From Chloroflexota bacterium (GTDB lineage: Bacteria > Chloroflexota > Anaerolineae > Ardenticatenales > Ardenticatenaceae), in assembly GCA_003520455.1 (NCBI GenBank), contig DOUV01000330.1, forward strand, positions 1-15,273: a DNA stretch of 15,273 bases. The letters run 5' to 3'. Under the pieces are notes generated by a model. It saw nothing but the letters and a program-made list of their open reading frames with translations. It ran no database searches and was not told the DNA's origin. Positions 1-7,693 of this stretch are shown piece by piece. The position numbers and the translations under genes were made by a program. Within the stretch, counting starts at the first letter, position 1; each line of letters begins with the position of its first letter.

Positions 1-11
1 CCCTCCCCCAG

Positions 12-98
12 CCCCTCCCCGAAGCGGGGAGGGGAGTCAGACGCGTGCCCGCCAGCCGCGCGGCACTCCGTCTCCCCCTTCCCTGCGAGGGAAGGGGG
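12..98. repeat. Pair of GC-rich hairpin repeats
   Basis: Two perfect purine/pyrimidine hairpins lie close together. The first has arms at 12-21 and 25-34 (CCCCTCCCCG / CGGGGAGGGG) with a 3-nt loop. The second has arms at 74-84 and 88-98 (CCCCCTTCCCT / AGGGAAGGGGG) with a GCG loop. Both have the strand bias of dispersed REP-like repeats that I recall as very common between genes in Chloroflexota genomes; that link is from memory. They could also act as transcription terminators for a gene ending left of the window, although no T-run follows. Confidence 0.7.
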
Positions 99-350
99 CT
101 GGGGGGTTAGGTTCTGCCGGCGACGCCAGCTGCCTGACAACTCGTGCGTACACCCGATCGAGGGCCCTGCCCACGCACGCGATGTCGGTAGGCAGGCGAA
201 ATTGTTCAAGCCACGCTCCTGCAAATACAGGCCTCACGGGGGTGGCAGGGAGGGACGCGATCACGGAACCGCGTGGCCGGGCTGGCGCCTTTGGGCGTCC
301 AGATAGGCCTTCCTTGCCAGCTGCATTCCCCTCTTATAAGGAGGCAGGAC
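99..350. other. Intergenic region upstream of the aldo/keto reductase
   Basis: No convincing gene. A short minus-strand open frame (37-264) exists, but its last third is only the translated hairpin repeat and it has no clear ribosome binding site. Inverted arms CGTGCGT (143-149) and ACGCACG (173-179) could form a stem with a 23-nt loop. The region ends with the strong Shine-Dalgarno sequence AAGGAGG at 338-344 that serves the next gene. Confidence 0.5.
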
Positions 351-1208
351 ATGATCAGTCGACAACCGTTTGGCCGCACCGGCCACCTGAGTGCACGCGC
401 CCTCTTGGGCGCCGCCGCTTTTGGGCGAGTCACCCAGAGCGAAGCTGATGCCGCACTCGAACGAGCGCTCGGCTACGGCGTCAACCATGTCGACACGGCT
501 GCCAGTTACGGCGAGTCCGAACAGCGCCTGGGGTCCTGGATCCGCCGCCATGGCCGGCCTTTCTTTCTGGCAACGAAAACGGGGGAGCGCATCGCCCAAC
601 GGGCGCGCGAGGAGTTGCACCGCTCCCTGGAACGTCTCGGCGTCCACCAGGTGGATTTGTTGCAGCTCCATAACCTGGTTGACCCGCGGGAGTGGGAGAC
701 GGCCCTTGGCCCGGGGGGCGCCTTAGAAGCGGCGATCGCTGCCCGCGAAGAAGGTTTGGTGCGTTTCATCGGCGTGACCGGGCATGGCTGGACAGTGGCG
801 CGGATGCACGCCCGGGCGCTGGAACGGTTTGACTTCGACTCCGTGCTGCTGCCATGGAGCTATGTGCTGGCGCAGAATGCTCAGTATCGGGCCGACTTTC
901 AGGCCTTGGTGCAAGTCTGCCACGCTCGTCAAGTCGCGGTGCAGACCATCAAGGCCATCGTCCGGGCGCCGTGGGACGACCGGCCCCCGACGCGCGTGAC
1001 CTGGTACGAGCCGCTCGAAGAGCAAGCGGACATCGATCTGGCGATCCACTGGGTGCTGGGCCACCCCGGGCTGTTCGTGAATACCGTCGGCGATATCCAT
1101 GTCTTACCCAAGGTGTTGGAGGCGGCCAGCCGGTTCGAGGCCGCACCGGCCGACAGTGAGATGCAGGCGCAGGTGGCCCGGCTCGGGATGCGTGCGCTCT
1201 TTCCGTGA
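351..1208 (+). CDS. Aldo/keto reductase family protein
   Basis: Predicted cytosolic NAD(P)H-dependent oxidoreductase of 285 aa that would reduce a carbonyl substrate; the actual substrate cannot be read from the sequence. The full catalytic tetrad is visible: Asp48 and Tyr53 in [12 protein letters not shown], Lys76 in FLATKTGER and His107 in LLQLHNL. The strand-5 segment RFIGVTGHG and the C-terminal GDIHVLPKV stretch also fit a TIM-barrel aldo/keto reductase. Length is a little under the usual 290-330 aa, and the protein belongs to the short bacterial type often annotated as a general oxidoreductase. The start at 351 is chosen because AAGGAGG at 338-344 lies 6 nt upstream. The frame stays open back to 273, but nothing there looks like protein. 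It stands alone, with no operon partner. Family is certain; the role is not. Confidence 0.93.
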   Translation: MISRQPFGRTGHLSARALLGAAAFGRVTQSEADAALERALGYGVNHVDTAASYGESEQRLGSWIRRHGRPFFLATKTGERIAQRAREELHRSLERLGVHQVDLLQLHNLVDPREWETALGPGGALEAAIAAREEGLVRFIGVTGHGWTVARMHARALERFDFDSVLLPWSYVLAQNAQYRADFQALVQVCHARQVAVQTIKAIVRAPWDDRPPTRVTWYEPLEEQADIDLAIHWVLGHPGLFVNTVGDIHVLPKVLEAASRFEAAPADSEMQAQVARLGMRALFP

Positions 1209-1541
1209 GACCGAAGCACAGTGCAATGACCTTCCACCGGCCACGCAGATGAACAATGGTATCGGGAGAGCCGCGGTTCTATCGAGCTCGGCCAATAACC
1301 CGGGCTTCAACTCGTATTCCGGTTGTTTGCACAGCACGATAAATCATATAAAATCGAGCGAATTTCGCACGAAATCAGGGCTGAGCCCCTGATCGATGAG
1401 GTTCCAGACTATCTGTGCGCCCTCGACCCAGCGTTCCCTCACGAAAGGAGGTAGCCTGGCGGTAGATTCATTTCTCTTCGGGAGTATACGGGCAACAGTG
1501 TCAAGTTCACCATCTAACCCATGAGGAGAGAACAGGATCAG
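1209..1541. other. Intergenic region, leader of the secreted protein gene
   Basis: Without a gene. The middle (about 1336-1375) is clearly more AT-rich than its surroundings and holds a candidate promoter. A hairpin follows: arms ATCAGGG (1374-1380) and CCCTGAT (1387-1393) with a 6-nt loop. If the promoter is real, the mRNA has a leader of roughly 180 nt. A purine-rich AGGAGAG at 1524-1530 precedes the chosen start. Confidence 0.5.
1323..1352 (+). promoter_or_regulatory. Candidate sigma70-type promoter
   Basis: TTGTTT (1323-1328) and TATAAA (1347-1352) are separated by 18 bp inside an AT-rich island in otherwise GC-rich DNA. The -10 box matches 5 of 6 consensus bases; the -35 box is weak, with 3 of 6. 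It would serve the exported protein gene at 1542. Confidence 0.35.
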
Positions 1542-2315
1542 ATGAACACAAGAATGCGTTCGCTTTCGCTCGTCGTCATTCTTGTAGGGCTGCTTGCCCT
1601 CGCGGTTTTCCCGTCCGCTGCAGGCGCCAGCCATTCGTGGGGGAATTACCACTGGGCTCGCACCAGCAATCCCTTCACGCTCAAACTCGGTGATAATCTG
1701 TCCAGCGGCTGGGACTCGTATCTCGCCACCACTTCCAGTGACTGGAGCCAATCCAAGGTGCTCGATACGACTATTGTCGCCGGCGGCACCCGTGCCAAGA
1801 ACTGCCGGCCGACGAAGGGGCACGTGGAGGTCTGCAACAGCACCTACGGCAACAATGGCTGGCTCGGCGTGGCGCAGATCTGGGCCAGCGGCAGCCACAT
1901 TACGCAGGGTACCGTCAAGGTCAATGATACCTACTTCAAGACCCGAACGTACAACACCCCGGCGTGGAAGAACCTCGTGATGTGCCAGGAGGTCGGCCAC
2001 ACGTTCGGGCTCGCTCATCAGGACGAGAACTTCAATAACCCTCCCCTCGGGACGTGCATGGATTACTCGAGTGACCCGACCCTGAACCAGCATCCGAACG
2101 CGCATGACTACGAGGAGTTGGAGATAATCTACGCGCACCTCGACAGTACGACCACGGTCGGCAGCCTGCCAGCGGCGATGGCGAATGGTGACTTCAGCAC
2201 TCCGGCCGAGTGGGGCAGGGCGATCAGAACCTCGCCCAAGGGGCGCGCGCTGGTTTACGAGCGCGACTTCGGCGGCGGGCATAAGCTGTTCACGTTTGTG
2301 TTCTGGGCGGAGTAG
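1542..2315 (+). CDS. Exported metzincin-like putative metallopeptidase, unusual zinc motif
   Basis: Predicted secreted protein of 257 aa. The N-terminus (MNTRMRSLSL, then the hydrophobic run VVILVGLLALAVF and PSAAGASHS) is a signal peptide, with likely cleavage after AGA or nearby, near residue 28. The mature part contains QEVGHTFGLAH (residues 149-159), which matches the metzincin pattern HExxHxxGxxH except that the first His is Gln. Glu150, His153 and His159 are present, and a CMDY stretch shortly after could be the Met-turn. Cysteines flank the motif (C148 and the Cys of GTCMDY), and two others lie around residues 87-100, suggesting disulphides in an exported domain. I recall related bacterial proteins with the same Gln, so this may be a family trait and not damage. 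Activity as a protease is therefore uncertain. The start at 1542 is preferred over 1521 because AGGAGAG (1524-1530) falls upstream of it and the signal peptide then begins normally. Confidence 0.75.
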   Translation: MNTRMRSLSLVVILVGLLALAVFPSAAGASHSWGNYHWARTSNPFTLKLGDNLSSGWDSYLATTSSDWSQSKVLDTTIVAGGTRAKNCRPTKGHVEVCNSTYGNNGWLGVAQIWASGSHITQGTVKVNDTYFKTRTYNTPAWKNLVMCQEVGHTFGLAHQDENFNNPPLGTCMDYSSDPTLNQHPNAHDYEELEIIYAHLDSTTTVGSLPAAMANGDFSTPAEWGRAIRTSPKGRALVYERDFGGGHKLFTFVFWAE

Positions 2316-2660
2316 AGCGGCGGATGGCGGGTCGGCATCTGCTGTGAGCTTCACACGAGTATCAATGTGAGCCGATAATGAGCGCAGAGGTGAAGCAACC
2401 AAAGCGTTGCCCTTCATGCGTTGGCGGGTTGAGTACTCGGGGTGGACTACGGAACGAGACCTGACAGGTTCTCAGGATCTGTCGGGTCTCGTTCTTTCTA
2501 TGACCGGCGGTACGCCCAAAGCGCGGCGGTCTTCGGGGGCGGCCAGCGCACGCCGATCGCAGTTTTGACACAACTGCGGGAGCAGCAGCCGCGGCGGATC
2601 GGTCACCGGGGTCGCAGTGAGGAAGGCCAGGACGGCCGGCTTCGCGGTCGCCGGTTGCGG
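2316..2660. other. Convergent intergenic region
   Basis: Lies between the 3' ends of the exported protein gene (+) and sdhB (-). No gene is supported; open frames here are extensions or shadows. Its main feature is the long hairpin at 2452-2494, placed where both converging transcripts need to end. Confidence 0.5.
2452..2494. repeat. Long hairpin repeat, possible bidirectional terminator
   Basis: Arms 2452-2467 and 2479-2494 pair over 16 positions, nearly perfectly, around an 11-nt loop. The core is GACCTGACAG / CTGTCGGGTC. The plus strand continues with CTTTCTA, only weakly U-rich. The GACCTGACAG core resembles a dispersed repeat that I associate with Chloroflexota, so it may be a mobile repeat used as a terminator for both converging genes. 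Confidence 0.6.
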
Positions 2661-3515
2661 TCAGTCGGCCGGCCCAGGCTGCGGAGCGGCAGTCCGCTCC
2701 GGCGCCTTCGGGATTTTGTCGTTGGGCACGTACTCCGTCGGTAGCGGCGCCACGGCCGGTGGCCGCTTCCGGCCAAGCAGGCCGAGGGCCTCCAGGCTGA
2801 GGGCGCGCTTCAAGAGTTGGATGGCCAGGGCGGGATCGACGCCTTTCGGACAGGCGTCCGTGCACGCTCCGGCGAGATGGCACTGAAACGGTCCGTGCAG
2901 GGCGTCGAGCGCCGCCAGCCGTGGGGCCAGCCCGGCGTCGCGGCAGTCGGTCGTATACCGGAAGGCTTGCGCCAACGGCTGCGGTCCCAGGAAGGCTGAG
3001 TCGGTGGCCAGCGTCGGGCAGGCTGCCATGCACAGGCCGCACTTGATGCAGATCGAGAATTGACCGTAGGCCTCGCGCTCCTCCGGCGTCTGCAAGTACT
3101 CGCTCCCAAATGGTGCGCCGCCGTTTGCAGGGATCAGATGCGGGTGAATGGAAGCGTGCTTCTCGAACAACGGCATCAGATCCGGCACGAGGTCTTTGAC
3201 GGTGGGATAGTTGGGCAGCGGCGCGACCTCGACGATATCCGCCTCGAGGTGCAGCACCTGGGTCTGGCAGGCCAGTCTGGGCCGGCCGTTGATGTACATG
3301 CCGCAGGATCCGCAGATGCCCATCCGGCACGACGAACGCCAGGCGAGGGTGGGGTCCTGCTCGCTCTTGATGAGGTGCAGCGCCTCCAGCACCGTCATGC
3401 CTTCAAAGACAGCCACCTCGCGCGTTTCCCGGCGCGGCCCGGCGTCCTTCTCCGGATCGTAGCGATGCAGGCGGAACGTGATCTTGCGCGCGGGGGCGGA
3501 AGCATTCTTTTCCAT
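2661..3515 (-). CDS. Succinate dehydrogenase / fumarate reductase iron-sulfur subunit
   Basis: Iron-sulfur subunit (284 aa) of complex II; it passes electrons from the flavin of SdhA to quinone at the SdhC/SdhD anchor. All three clusters can be placed: [2Fe-2S] with Cys63, Cys68, Cys71 and Cys83 (CRMGICGSC then LAC); [4Fe-4S] with Cys156, Cys159, Cys162 and Cys222; [3Fe-4S] with Cys166, Cys212 and Cys218 (CHLAGACTDACPKG). The N-terminal ferredoxin fold and C-terminal helical domain are in the usual order. The last ~45 residues are a Pro/Ala-rich tail beyond the conserved core. The start at 3515 is chosen because GAGGT lies about 5 nt upstream on the minus strand. Earlier starts at 3527 (ATGA overlap with sdhD) or 3548 are possible but lack a ribosome binding site. 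Last gene of the fum-sdh operon. Confidence 0.95.
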   Translation of the reverse strand: MEKNASAPARKITFRLHRYDPEKDAGPRRETREVAVFEGMTVLEALHLIKSEQDPTLAWRSSCRMGICGSCGMYINGRPRLACQTQVLHLEADIVEVAPLPNYPTVKDLVPDLMPLFEKHASIHPHLIPANGGAPFGSEYLQTPEEREAYGQFSICIKCGLCMAACPTLATDSAFLGPQPLAQAFRYTTDCRDAGLAPRLAALDALHGPFQCHLAGACTDACPKGVDPALAIQLLKRALSLEALGLLGRKRPPAVAPLPTEYVPNDKIPKAPERTAAPQPGPAD

Positions 3516-3523
3516 ATCAAACC

Positions 3524-3883
3524 TCATCCATTGACGAACGTCCACCACGTGACGTAGCTGCCGTACACGAAGAAGACGAAGCCGATCAGCAGGATTGCCA
3601 CGCTCACGGCCCGGTCCCGCCCGCGCGTGATGGGCAACTCCAGCACGACGCCGCGCAGGCCGTACAGCCCGTGGTAGAGCGCGGCGGCCAGGAACAGGAT
3701 GTAAACCGTGAACTGCCCGACGTCGCGCCCGCGGGCCAGCATCGCCTCGAAGCTGCGTGTGGCTTCAACGCTCTGCCCGGTGAACACCGGGCTGTAGTGC
3801 ATAATCGCGAAGTGCGCTCCCAGCAACACCAGGATGAGCACGGTGGAGCCCAGGCTCAACAGCCACAAACGACTCTCGCGCAT
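3524..3883 (-). CDS. Succinate dehydrogenase membrane anchor, SdhD-like
   Basis: Small membrane anchor (119 aa) of complex II with three predicted transmembrane helices, at about residues 8-28, 57-80 and 92-114. Helix 2 carries YHGLYGLRG with His71. This is the position and motif of a heme b ligand in this family, also seen in the neighbouring SdhC. His24 in helix 1 (AHFAIMHY) is another possible ligand. Assignment rests on size, helix pattern, this motif and position between sdhC and sdhB; anchor subunits are poorly conserved. The start at 3883 is preferred to 3895 because GGAGGT (3893-3888, minus strand) lies 4 nt upstream. The gene then begins 13 nt after the sdhC stop, and sdhB begins 8 nt after its own stop. 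Confidence 0.85.
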   Translation of the reverse strand: MRESRLWLLSLGSTVLILVLLGAHFAIMHYSPVFTGQSVEATRSFEAMLARGRDVGQFTVYILFLAAALYHGLYGLRGVVLELPITRGRDRAVSVAILLIGFVFFVYGSYVTWWTFVNG

Positions 3884-3896
3884 GGTGACCTCCATC

Positions 3897-4346
3897 TCAC
3901 GAGAAGAAGAAACTGAACCCGCCGAACGCCAGCACCAGTGCGGCCAGGGCCATCAGTGCGAAGGTGAGCGGGCGGTGCCGTTTGACCGACGAGGCGTACG
4001 GGTAGACCGGCTGCGCCGGCCGGCCGAGGAAGAAGCCCAACTCGGTCAGCAGCAGCCGGATCCCGTTGAGGCCGTGGAACACAAATGCGGCGAACAGGAG
4101 GTACTCGAGCGCCTTGAAGACCGGTGTCTCGAAGAGTGCCATCAGCGCTCCCCAGGCGGGCGCGCCCGCCACACGCTGGCCAGTCTCAATGATGTGCAGC
4201 AGCAAGTAGACGATCAGCCCGATTCCCGTCAGCCGGTGCAATACGTAGAGATACCGCTCGATCGAATACCGGCCGGCGTACATCCATCCCTTGACTCCCA
4301 GTTGGTTCGGGCGCGGCGCGGGCCGCGCTTTCATCTCAGCGTTCAT
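3897..4346 (-). CDS. Succinate dehydrogenase cytochrome b subunit, SdhC-like
   Basis: Cytochrome b anchor (149 aa) of complex II. It starts with the family-typical segment YSIERYLYVLHRLTG (His37), followed by three transmembrane helices at roughly 35-57, 78-105 and 126-148. Helix 2 has FHGLNGIRLL with His91, the expected heme b ligand; His51 at the end of helix 1 is a second candidate. Together with SdhD this could bind one or two hemes and the quinone. The open frame extends upstream to 4460 inside sdhA. The start at 4346 is chosen because GAGGAG sits just upstream and the family's conserved sequence begins about 25 residues later. The gap to the sdhA stop is 11 nt. Confidence 0.9.
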   Translation of the reverse strand: MNAEMKARPAPRPNQLGVKGWMYAGRYSIERYLYVLHRLTGIGLIVYLLLHIIETGQRVAGAPAWGALMALFETPVFKALEYLLFAAFVFHGLNGIRLLLTELGFFLGRPAQPVYPYASSVKRHRPLTFALMALAALVLAFGGFSFFFS

Positions 4347-4357
4347 TCGCGCTCTCC

Positions 4358-6070
4358 TCAGTACTTCCGCTCGATGGGCTGCCACATCGTGATGGCGACC
4401 GGGATGTATTCCAGGCATGGGCCGTGCGGCGTGCTGTAGGCCAGGGTGTGTTTGAGCCACCGCTCATCGTCGCGGGTGGGAAAGTCCCGGCGGGCGTGAC
4501 CGCCGCGCGACTCTTCACGGGCCAGCGCGCCGGCCGTGGCAACCTCGGCCACATCGAGCATGAAGCCGGTCTCCAGCGCGCGGATCAAGTCGGTGTTGTA
4601 GACCCAGCCCTTATCTGCGACGTGGATGCGCTGATAGCACTGCTTGAGCTCGCGGATCCGGTCCAGGCCCGCCCGCATCTCCTGCCCGGTGCGGTAGACA
4701 CCCATGCGAGCGTCCATTGTCTGGCGCAACTCGGCGCGGATGTGGTAGTGGCTCTCCGTCCCCTGTTGCTTCGCCAGATCGTTGAGGCGTTCTTCCTCGT
4801 CCTGGGCCGCCGCCGTGGGAGCATCCGGCAGGGGGGAGCGCCCGGCGTAGCGCCCTGCGTCCTCGCCGGCGACCCGCCCCCAGAGCAGGCACTCCGCGGT
4901 GGAGTTAGTACCCAGGCGGTTCGCGCCGTGGAGCGACACGCAGGCCGCTTCGCCCGCCGCCCACACATTTTCGGCGATCGTGCGGCCACGCAGGTCGGTG
5001 TGGATGCCGCCCATCGAGTAGTGGGCCACCGGACGGATGGGAATCGGCTTCTCGATAGGGTCGAGCCCGATGTGCTTGATCGCCACCTCGCGGATGAGCG
5101 GCAGGCGCTCGTTGATCTTCGCTGCCCCCAGATGCCGCAAATCCAGGTGCACGTAGTCGAGCCCCTCGGGGCCGGGGAAGCCGCGGCCCTCGAGAATCTC
5201 AGTCGTCTCGGCGCGGGCGATGATGTCGCGCGGAGCGAGTTCCATGCCCTTGGGCGCGTACCTGTCCATGAAGCGCTCGCCCTGTTTGTTGACCAGGTAG
5301 CCGCCCTCGCCGCGACAGGCTTCCGTCATGAGGATGCCGCTCGGGACGAGGCCCGTCGGGTGGAACTGAACGAACTCCATGTCCTTGAGCGGCAAGCCGG
5401 CGCGGTAGGCCATTGCCAACCCGTCGCCGGTCACGGTCTCGGAGTAGGTGGTGAAGCCGAAGATCTGGCCGGCGCCGCCCGTGGCGACGATCAGCGCCTT
5501 GCCGCGGATGAGCAGCACGCGGCCGTGGACCATGTCCAGGACGGTCAACCCGGCAAACAGGCCGTTCTCGATCAAGATCGAAGTCGCGAAGACCTCGTCG
5601 TAGCGCTGCACCTGCTGCGTGTGCTTCAGCAAGGTGTCGTACAGGGTCTGCATCTCCTGGAAGCCAGTTTTGTCCGCGGCGAAGACGGCGCGGGGGTAGC
5701 TGTGCCCGCCGAACGGCCGCTGCGCGATCCTCCCGTCGGGCCGGCGCGACCACGGGAGGCCCCAGTGGTCGAGCTCGAGGATCTCCCTGGGCATCTCGTG
5801 GACGAAGAACTCGACCGCGTCCTGGTCGGCCAGAAAGTCGGAGCCCTTGACGGTGTCCCAGGCGTGCAACTCGACGCTGTCGCCCTCGTCCGGGCGCAGG
5901 ACGGCCGCCGTGCCGCCCTCGGCTGCCACCGAGTGGGCGCGCATCAACTGTAGCTTGGAGACGAGAGCAATGTCCAGTTGGCCGCCGCTCACCCTGGTCG
6001 CCTCCAGGGCCGCCCGCAGACCCGCGAGTCCTGACCCCAAGATGACCAGGTCGTGTATGACAGTTTCCAT
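4358..6070 (-). CDS. Succinate dehydrogenase / fumarate reductase flavoprotein subunit
   Basis: Catalytic FAD subunit (570 aa), interconverting succinate and fumarate. The dinucleotide-binding loop GSGLAG is at 12-17. MRAHSVAAEGGT (His46) is the site where FAD is normally attached covalently. Substrate and catalytic residues line up with the family: His237 in QFHPTG, Glu250 in TEACRGEGG, Arg281 in APRDIIAR (proton-transfer Arg), His350 in HYSMGG and Arg385 in GANRLGTNS. Length and the C-terminal helical bundle are normal. Sequence alone does not settle whether the complex runs as dehydrogenase or fumarate reductase; a fumarase in the same operon is compatible with both. The start at 6070 has AAGGA about 9 nt upstream and lies 21 nt after the fumarase beta stop. 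Confidence 0.96.
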   Translation of the reverse strand: METVIHDLVILGSGLAGLRAALEATRVSGGQLDIALVSKLQLMRAHSVAAEGGTAAVLRPDEGDSVELHAWDTVKGSDFLADQDAVEFFVHEMPREILELDHWGLPWSRRPDGRIAQRPFGGHSYPRAVFAADKTGFQEMQTLYDTLLKHTQQVQRYDEVFATSILIENGLFAGLTVLDMVHGRVLLIRGKALIVATGGAGQIFGFTTYSETVTGDGLAMAYRAGLPLKDMEFVQFHPTGLVPSGILMTEACRGEGGYLVNKQGERFMDRYAPKGMELAPRDIIARAETTEILEGRGFPGPEGLDYVHLDLRHLGAAKINERLPLIREVAIKHIGLDPIEKPIPIRPVAHYSMGGIHTDLRGRTIAENVWAAGEAACVSLHGANRLGTNSTAECLLWGRVAGEDAGRYAGRSPLPDAPTAAAQDEEERLNDLAKQQGTESHYHIRAELRQTMDARMGVYRTGQEMRAGLDRIRELKQCYQRIHVADKGWVYNTDLIRALETGFMLDVAEVATAGALAREESRGGHARRDFPTRDDERWLKHTLAYSTPHGPCLEYIPVAITMWQPIERKY

Positions 6071-6091
6071 ACGAGTGTCCTTGCCGGGGCC

Positions 6092-6703
6092 CTAGGCCAC
6101 CAACTCCGCGAGCTTGACCCTGGACGCCTGCTCGACGGCAGCGTGCAAGCTGTGGCCGTGGCTGTCCATGGTCACGACGGCGGGAAAGTCCTTGACGCGA
6201 ATCTTCCAGAATGCCTCCGGCGCGCCGAACTCGTCCTTCTTGAAGACGTCAATCACTTCCTCGACCGAGGCAGCGATGAGCGAACCGGCGCCGCCGATGG
6301 CGTGCAGGTAGACGGCGGTGTGCTTCTGGCACGCCTCGAGCGTGCGCGTGCCCATGCCGCCCTTGCCGATGATGAGCTTGACGTTGAAGTGGCCGATGAC
6401 CAGGTCCTCGTAGACCTCTTCGCGAGCGCTGGTTGTCGGCCCGGCGGAGACGAACTCGTAGCGACCGTCCACCTGCCGGACGACCGGCCCGCAGTGATAG
6501 ATGGCACCGCCGTTCAGGTCCGCCTTGAGGATCTCGTACAACGCCAGCTCACCGGCGGGCGGCGCGGCCTTGACGAAGCGCTCGACCATGTACTTGTGGG
6601 CGGCGTCGCGCGCGGTGAGCATCACACCCGAGACAGAGACCGTGTCACCGACTCTAAGCTGGGCGATGACTTCGTCTGAGGCCGGGAGCGTAATCGGGAC
6701 CAT
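6092..6703 (-). CDS. Class I (Fe-S) fumarate hydratase, beta subunit
   Basis: C-terminal-type subunit (203 aa) of the oxygen-sensitive two-subunit fumarase; hydrates fumarate to malate together with the alpha subunit. Family motifs in order: ARDAAH (31-36), the HCGP segment (70-73), AGPTTSAR (87-94), which helps bind the substrate, and GKGGM (113-117), followed by the Gly/Ala-rich HAIGGAG stretch. L-tartrate dehydratase beta is the close alternative in this family; the sdh genes 21 nt downstream favour fumarase. The ATG at 6703 is chosen because AGGAGG (6717-6712, minus strand) lies 8 nt upstream; a GTG at 6712 overlaps that site and is unlikely. The symbol denotes the beta subunit, not the E. 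coli FumB isozyme. Confidence 0.92.
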   Translation of the reverse strand: MVPITLPASDEVIAQLRVGDTVSVSGVMLTARDAAHKYMVERFVKAAPPAGELALYEILKADLNGGAIYHCGPVVRQVDGRYEFVSAGPTTSAREEVYEDLVIGHFNVKLIIGKGGMGTRTLEACQKHTAVYLHAIGGAGSLIAASVEEVIDVFKKDEFGAPEAFWKIRVKDFPAVVTMDSHGHSLHAAVEQASRVKLAELVA

Positions 6704-6762
6704 AGTTTCCACCTCCTGATCCGTGCGTTGGTTTGTGCCGATAGTGTCTGTTGAATCGAGAC

Positions 6763-6778
6763 GAGCAGCTACCTGCTC
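6763..6778 (-). other. Intercistronic hairpin between fumarase alpha and beta genes
   Basis: Arms GAGCAG (6763-6768) and CTGCTC (6773-6778) with a 4-nt loop lie in the 114-nt gap, by far the largest in the operon. No T-run follows on the minus strand, so a terminator is unlikely. A role in mRNA processing or stability is possible but unproven. Confidence 0.4.
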
Positions 6779-6817
6779 TCTTCTCCACGTCGAGAACGCC
6801 AGGCGCGCACGGTACGG

Positions 6818-7693
6818 TCAAGTGACCTGATACTCACCATCACGCCACGTGAGTGAGCGCCGACGGTGAGCCCAGCACATGTAGGCCACAGTGACGAAGA
6901 AGCTGGCCGGGTGGCGGTGCGGTGTACCAATCTGCGTTGCGAGCAGGGTCGTCTGGCCGCCGAATCCCATCGGGCCGATGCCGAGTTGGTTGGCCTCGCC
7001 GGTCAGGCGCTGTTCCAGCGCGGCCACCTCCGGCTCGGGTGAGGCCTCATCCAGCGTGCGGAAGAGCTGTTCCTTGGCCGTGACGTAGGAGACGCCGCGG
7101 TCGCCGCCGACCGCGATCCCGAGGATGCCGGGGGCGCAGCCCTTGCCCTGCGCTTTGTAGACCGCGTCGAGCGCCACACGGCGTACGCCCTCCAGGTCGC
7201 GGCCCGCCTTGAGCTCGGCGTTGGGTAGCGAGTACTGCGCGCTAACATTCTCGCAGCCGCCCCCCTTGAGCATCAGATCGGCTTTGAGTTCGCGCTCCTC
7301 CCACTCCTCAAAGTGGATGGTGGGCACGCCCTCACCGAGGTTATTACCGGTGTTCTTGCCAGTGATGGGATTCACGGCGTTGGGGCGCAGGTACGCGCGG
7401 CGGGTGGCCTCCGTCAGGGCGGTCTCGATTTGGGCCCGGAGGGCGCGGGTGGACCAGCCCTCGGGGTAGTGGACGTAGAAGATCGTCGTGCCCGTGTCCT
7501 GGCAGATGGGCGTCGAGTTCTTCCGCGCCACAGCCACATTCTCGAGGATGGTGTCGAGCGCGCTGCGCGCGGGTGATCCCTCGGTCTCCTTCTCGCGCGC
7601 GACTTGCAGCGCCTGCTCTACATCGCCCGATAGATCGGTGGCAGTGCGACGGATCAGTTCCAGAAATGCTTCCGTGAGGTCCGGTGTGGTCAT
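6818..7693 (-). CDS. Class I (Fe-S) fumarate hydratase, alpha subunit
   Basis: N-terminal-type subunit (291 aa) of the two-subunit fumarase, carrying the [4Fe-4S] cluster whose free iron binds substrate. The three cluster cysteines are visible: Cys64 in TPICQDTGT, Cys147 in KGGGCENVS and Cys186 in GKGCAPGILG. The NPITGKNTGNNLGEGVP stretch (108-124) is also characteristic. Length is typical. The alternative is L-tartrate dehydratase alpha or a related Fe-S hydro-lyase; the shared operon with succinate dehydrogenase argues for fumarase. The start at 7693 has AAAGGAG about 6 nt upstream. First gene of the operon, divergent from the DUF2236 gene. The symbol denotes the alpha subunit. Confidence 0.93.
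   Translation of the reverse strand: MTTPDLTEAFLELIRRTATDLSGDVEQALQVAREKETEGSPARSALDTILENVAVARKNSTPICQDTGTTIFYVHYPEGWSTRALRAQIETALTEATRRAYLRPNAVNPITGKNTGNNLGEGVPTIHFEEWEERELKADLMLKGGGCENVSAQYSLPNAELKAGRDLEGVRRVALDAVYKAQGKGCAPGILGIAVGGDRGVSYVTAKEQLFRTLDEASPEPEVAALEQRLTGEANQLGIGPMGFGGQTTLLATQIGTPHRHPASFFVTVAYMCWAHRRRSLTWRDGEYQVT

Noticed and set aside
37..264. Small minus-strand open frame at the left edge
   Set aside because: The C-terminal third (NPPAPFPRREGG) is translated repeat DNA and the rest has no similarity that I recognise.
1344..2417. 357-codon minus-strand open frame opposite the exported protein gene
   Set aside because: The plus strand has a signal peptide and a recognisable motif; the minus frame gives an Arg/Val-rich product with no family features, typical of a GC-rich antisense shadow.
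4424..5953. 509-codon plus-strand open frame opposite sdhA
   Set aside because: Entirely antisense to a clear flavoprotein; composition is that of a shadow frame.
6092..7693. L-tartrate dehydratase instead of fumarase
   Set aside because: The two share a family and cannot be fully separated by motif, but the tight operon with succinate dehydrogenase makes fumarase much more likely.
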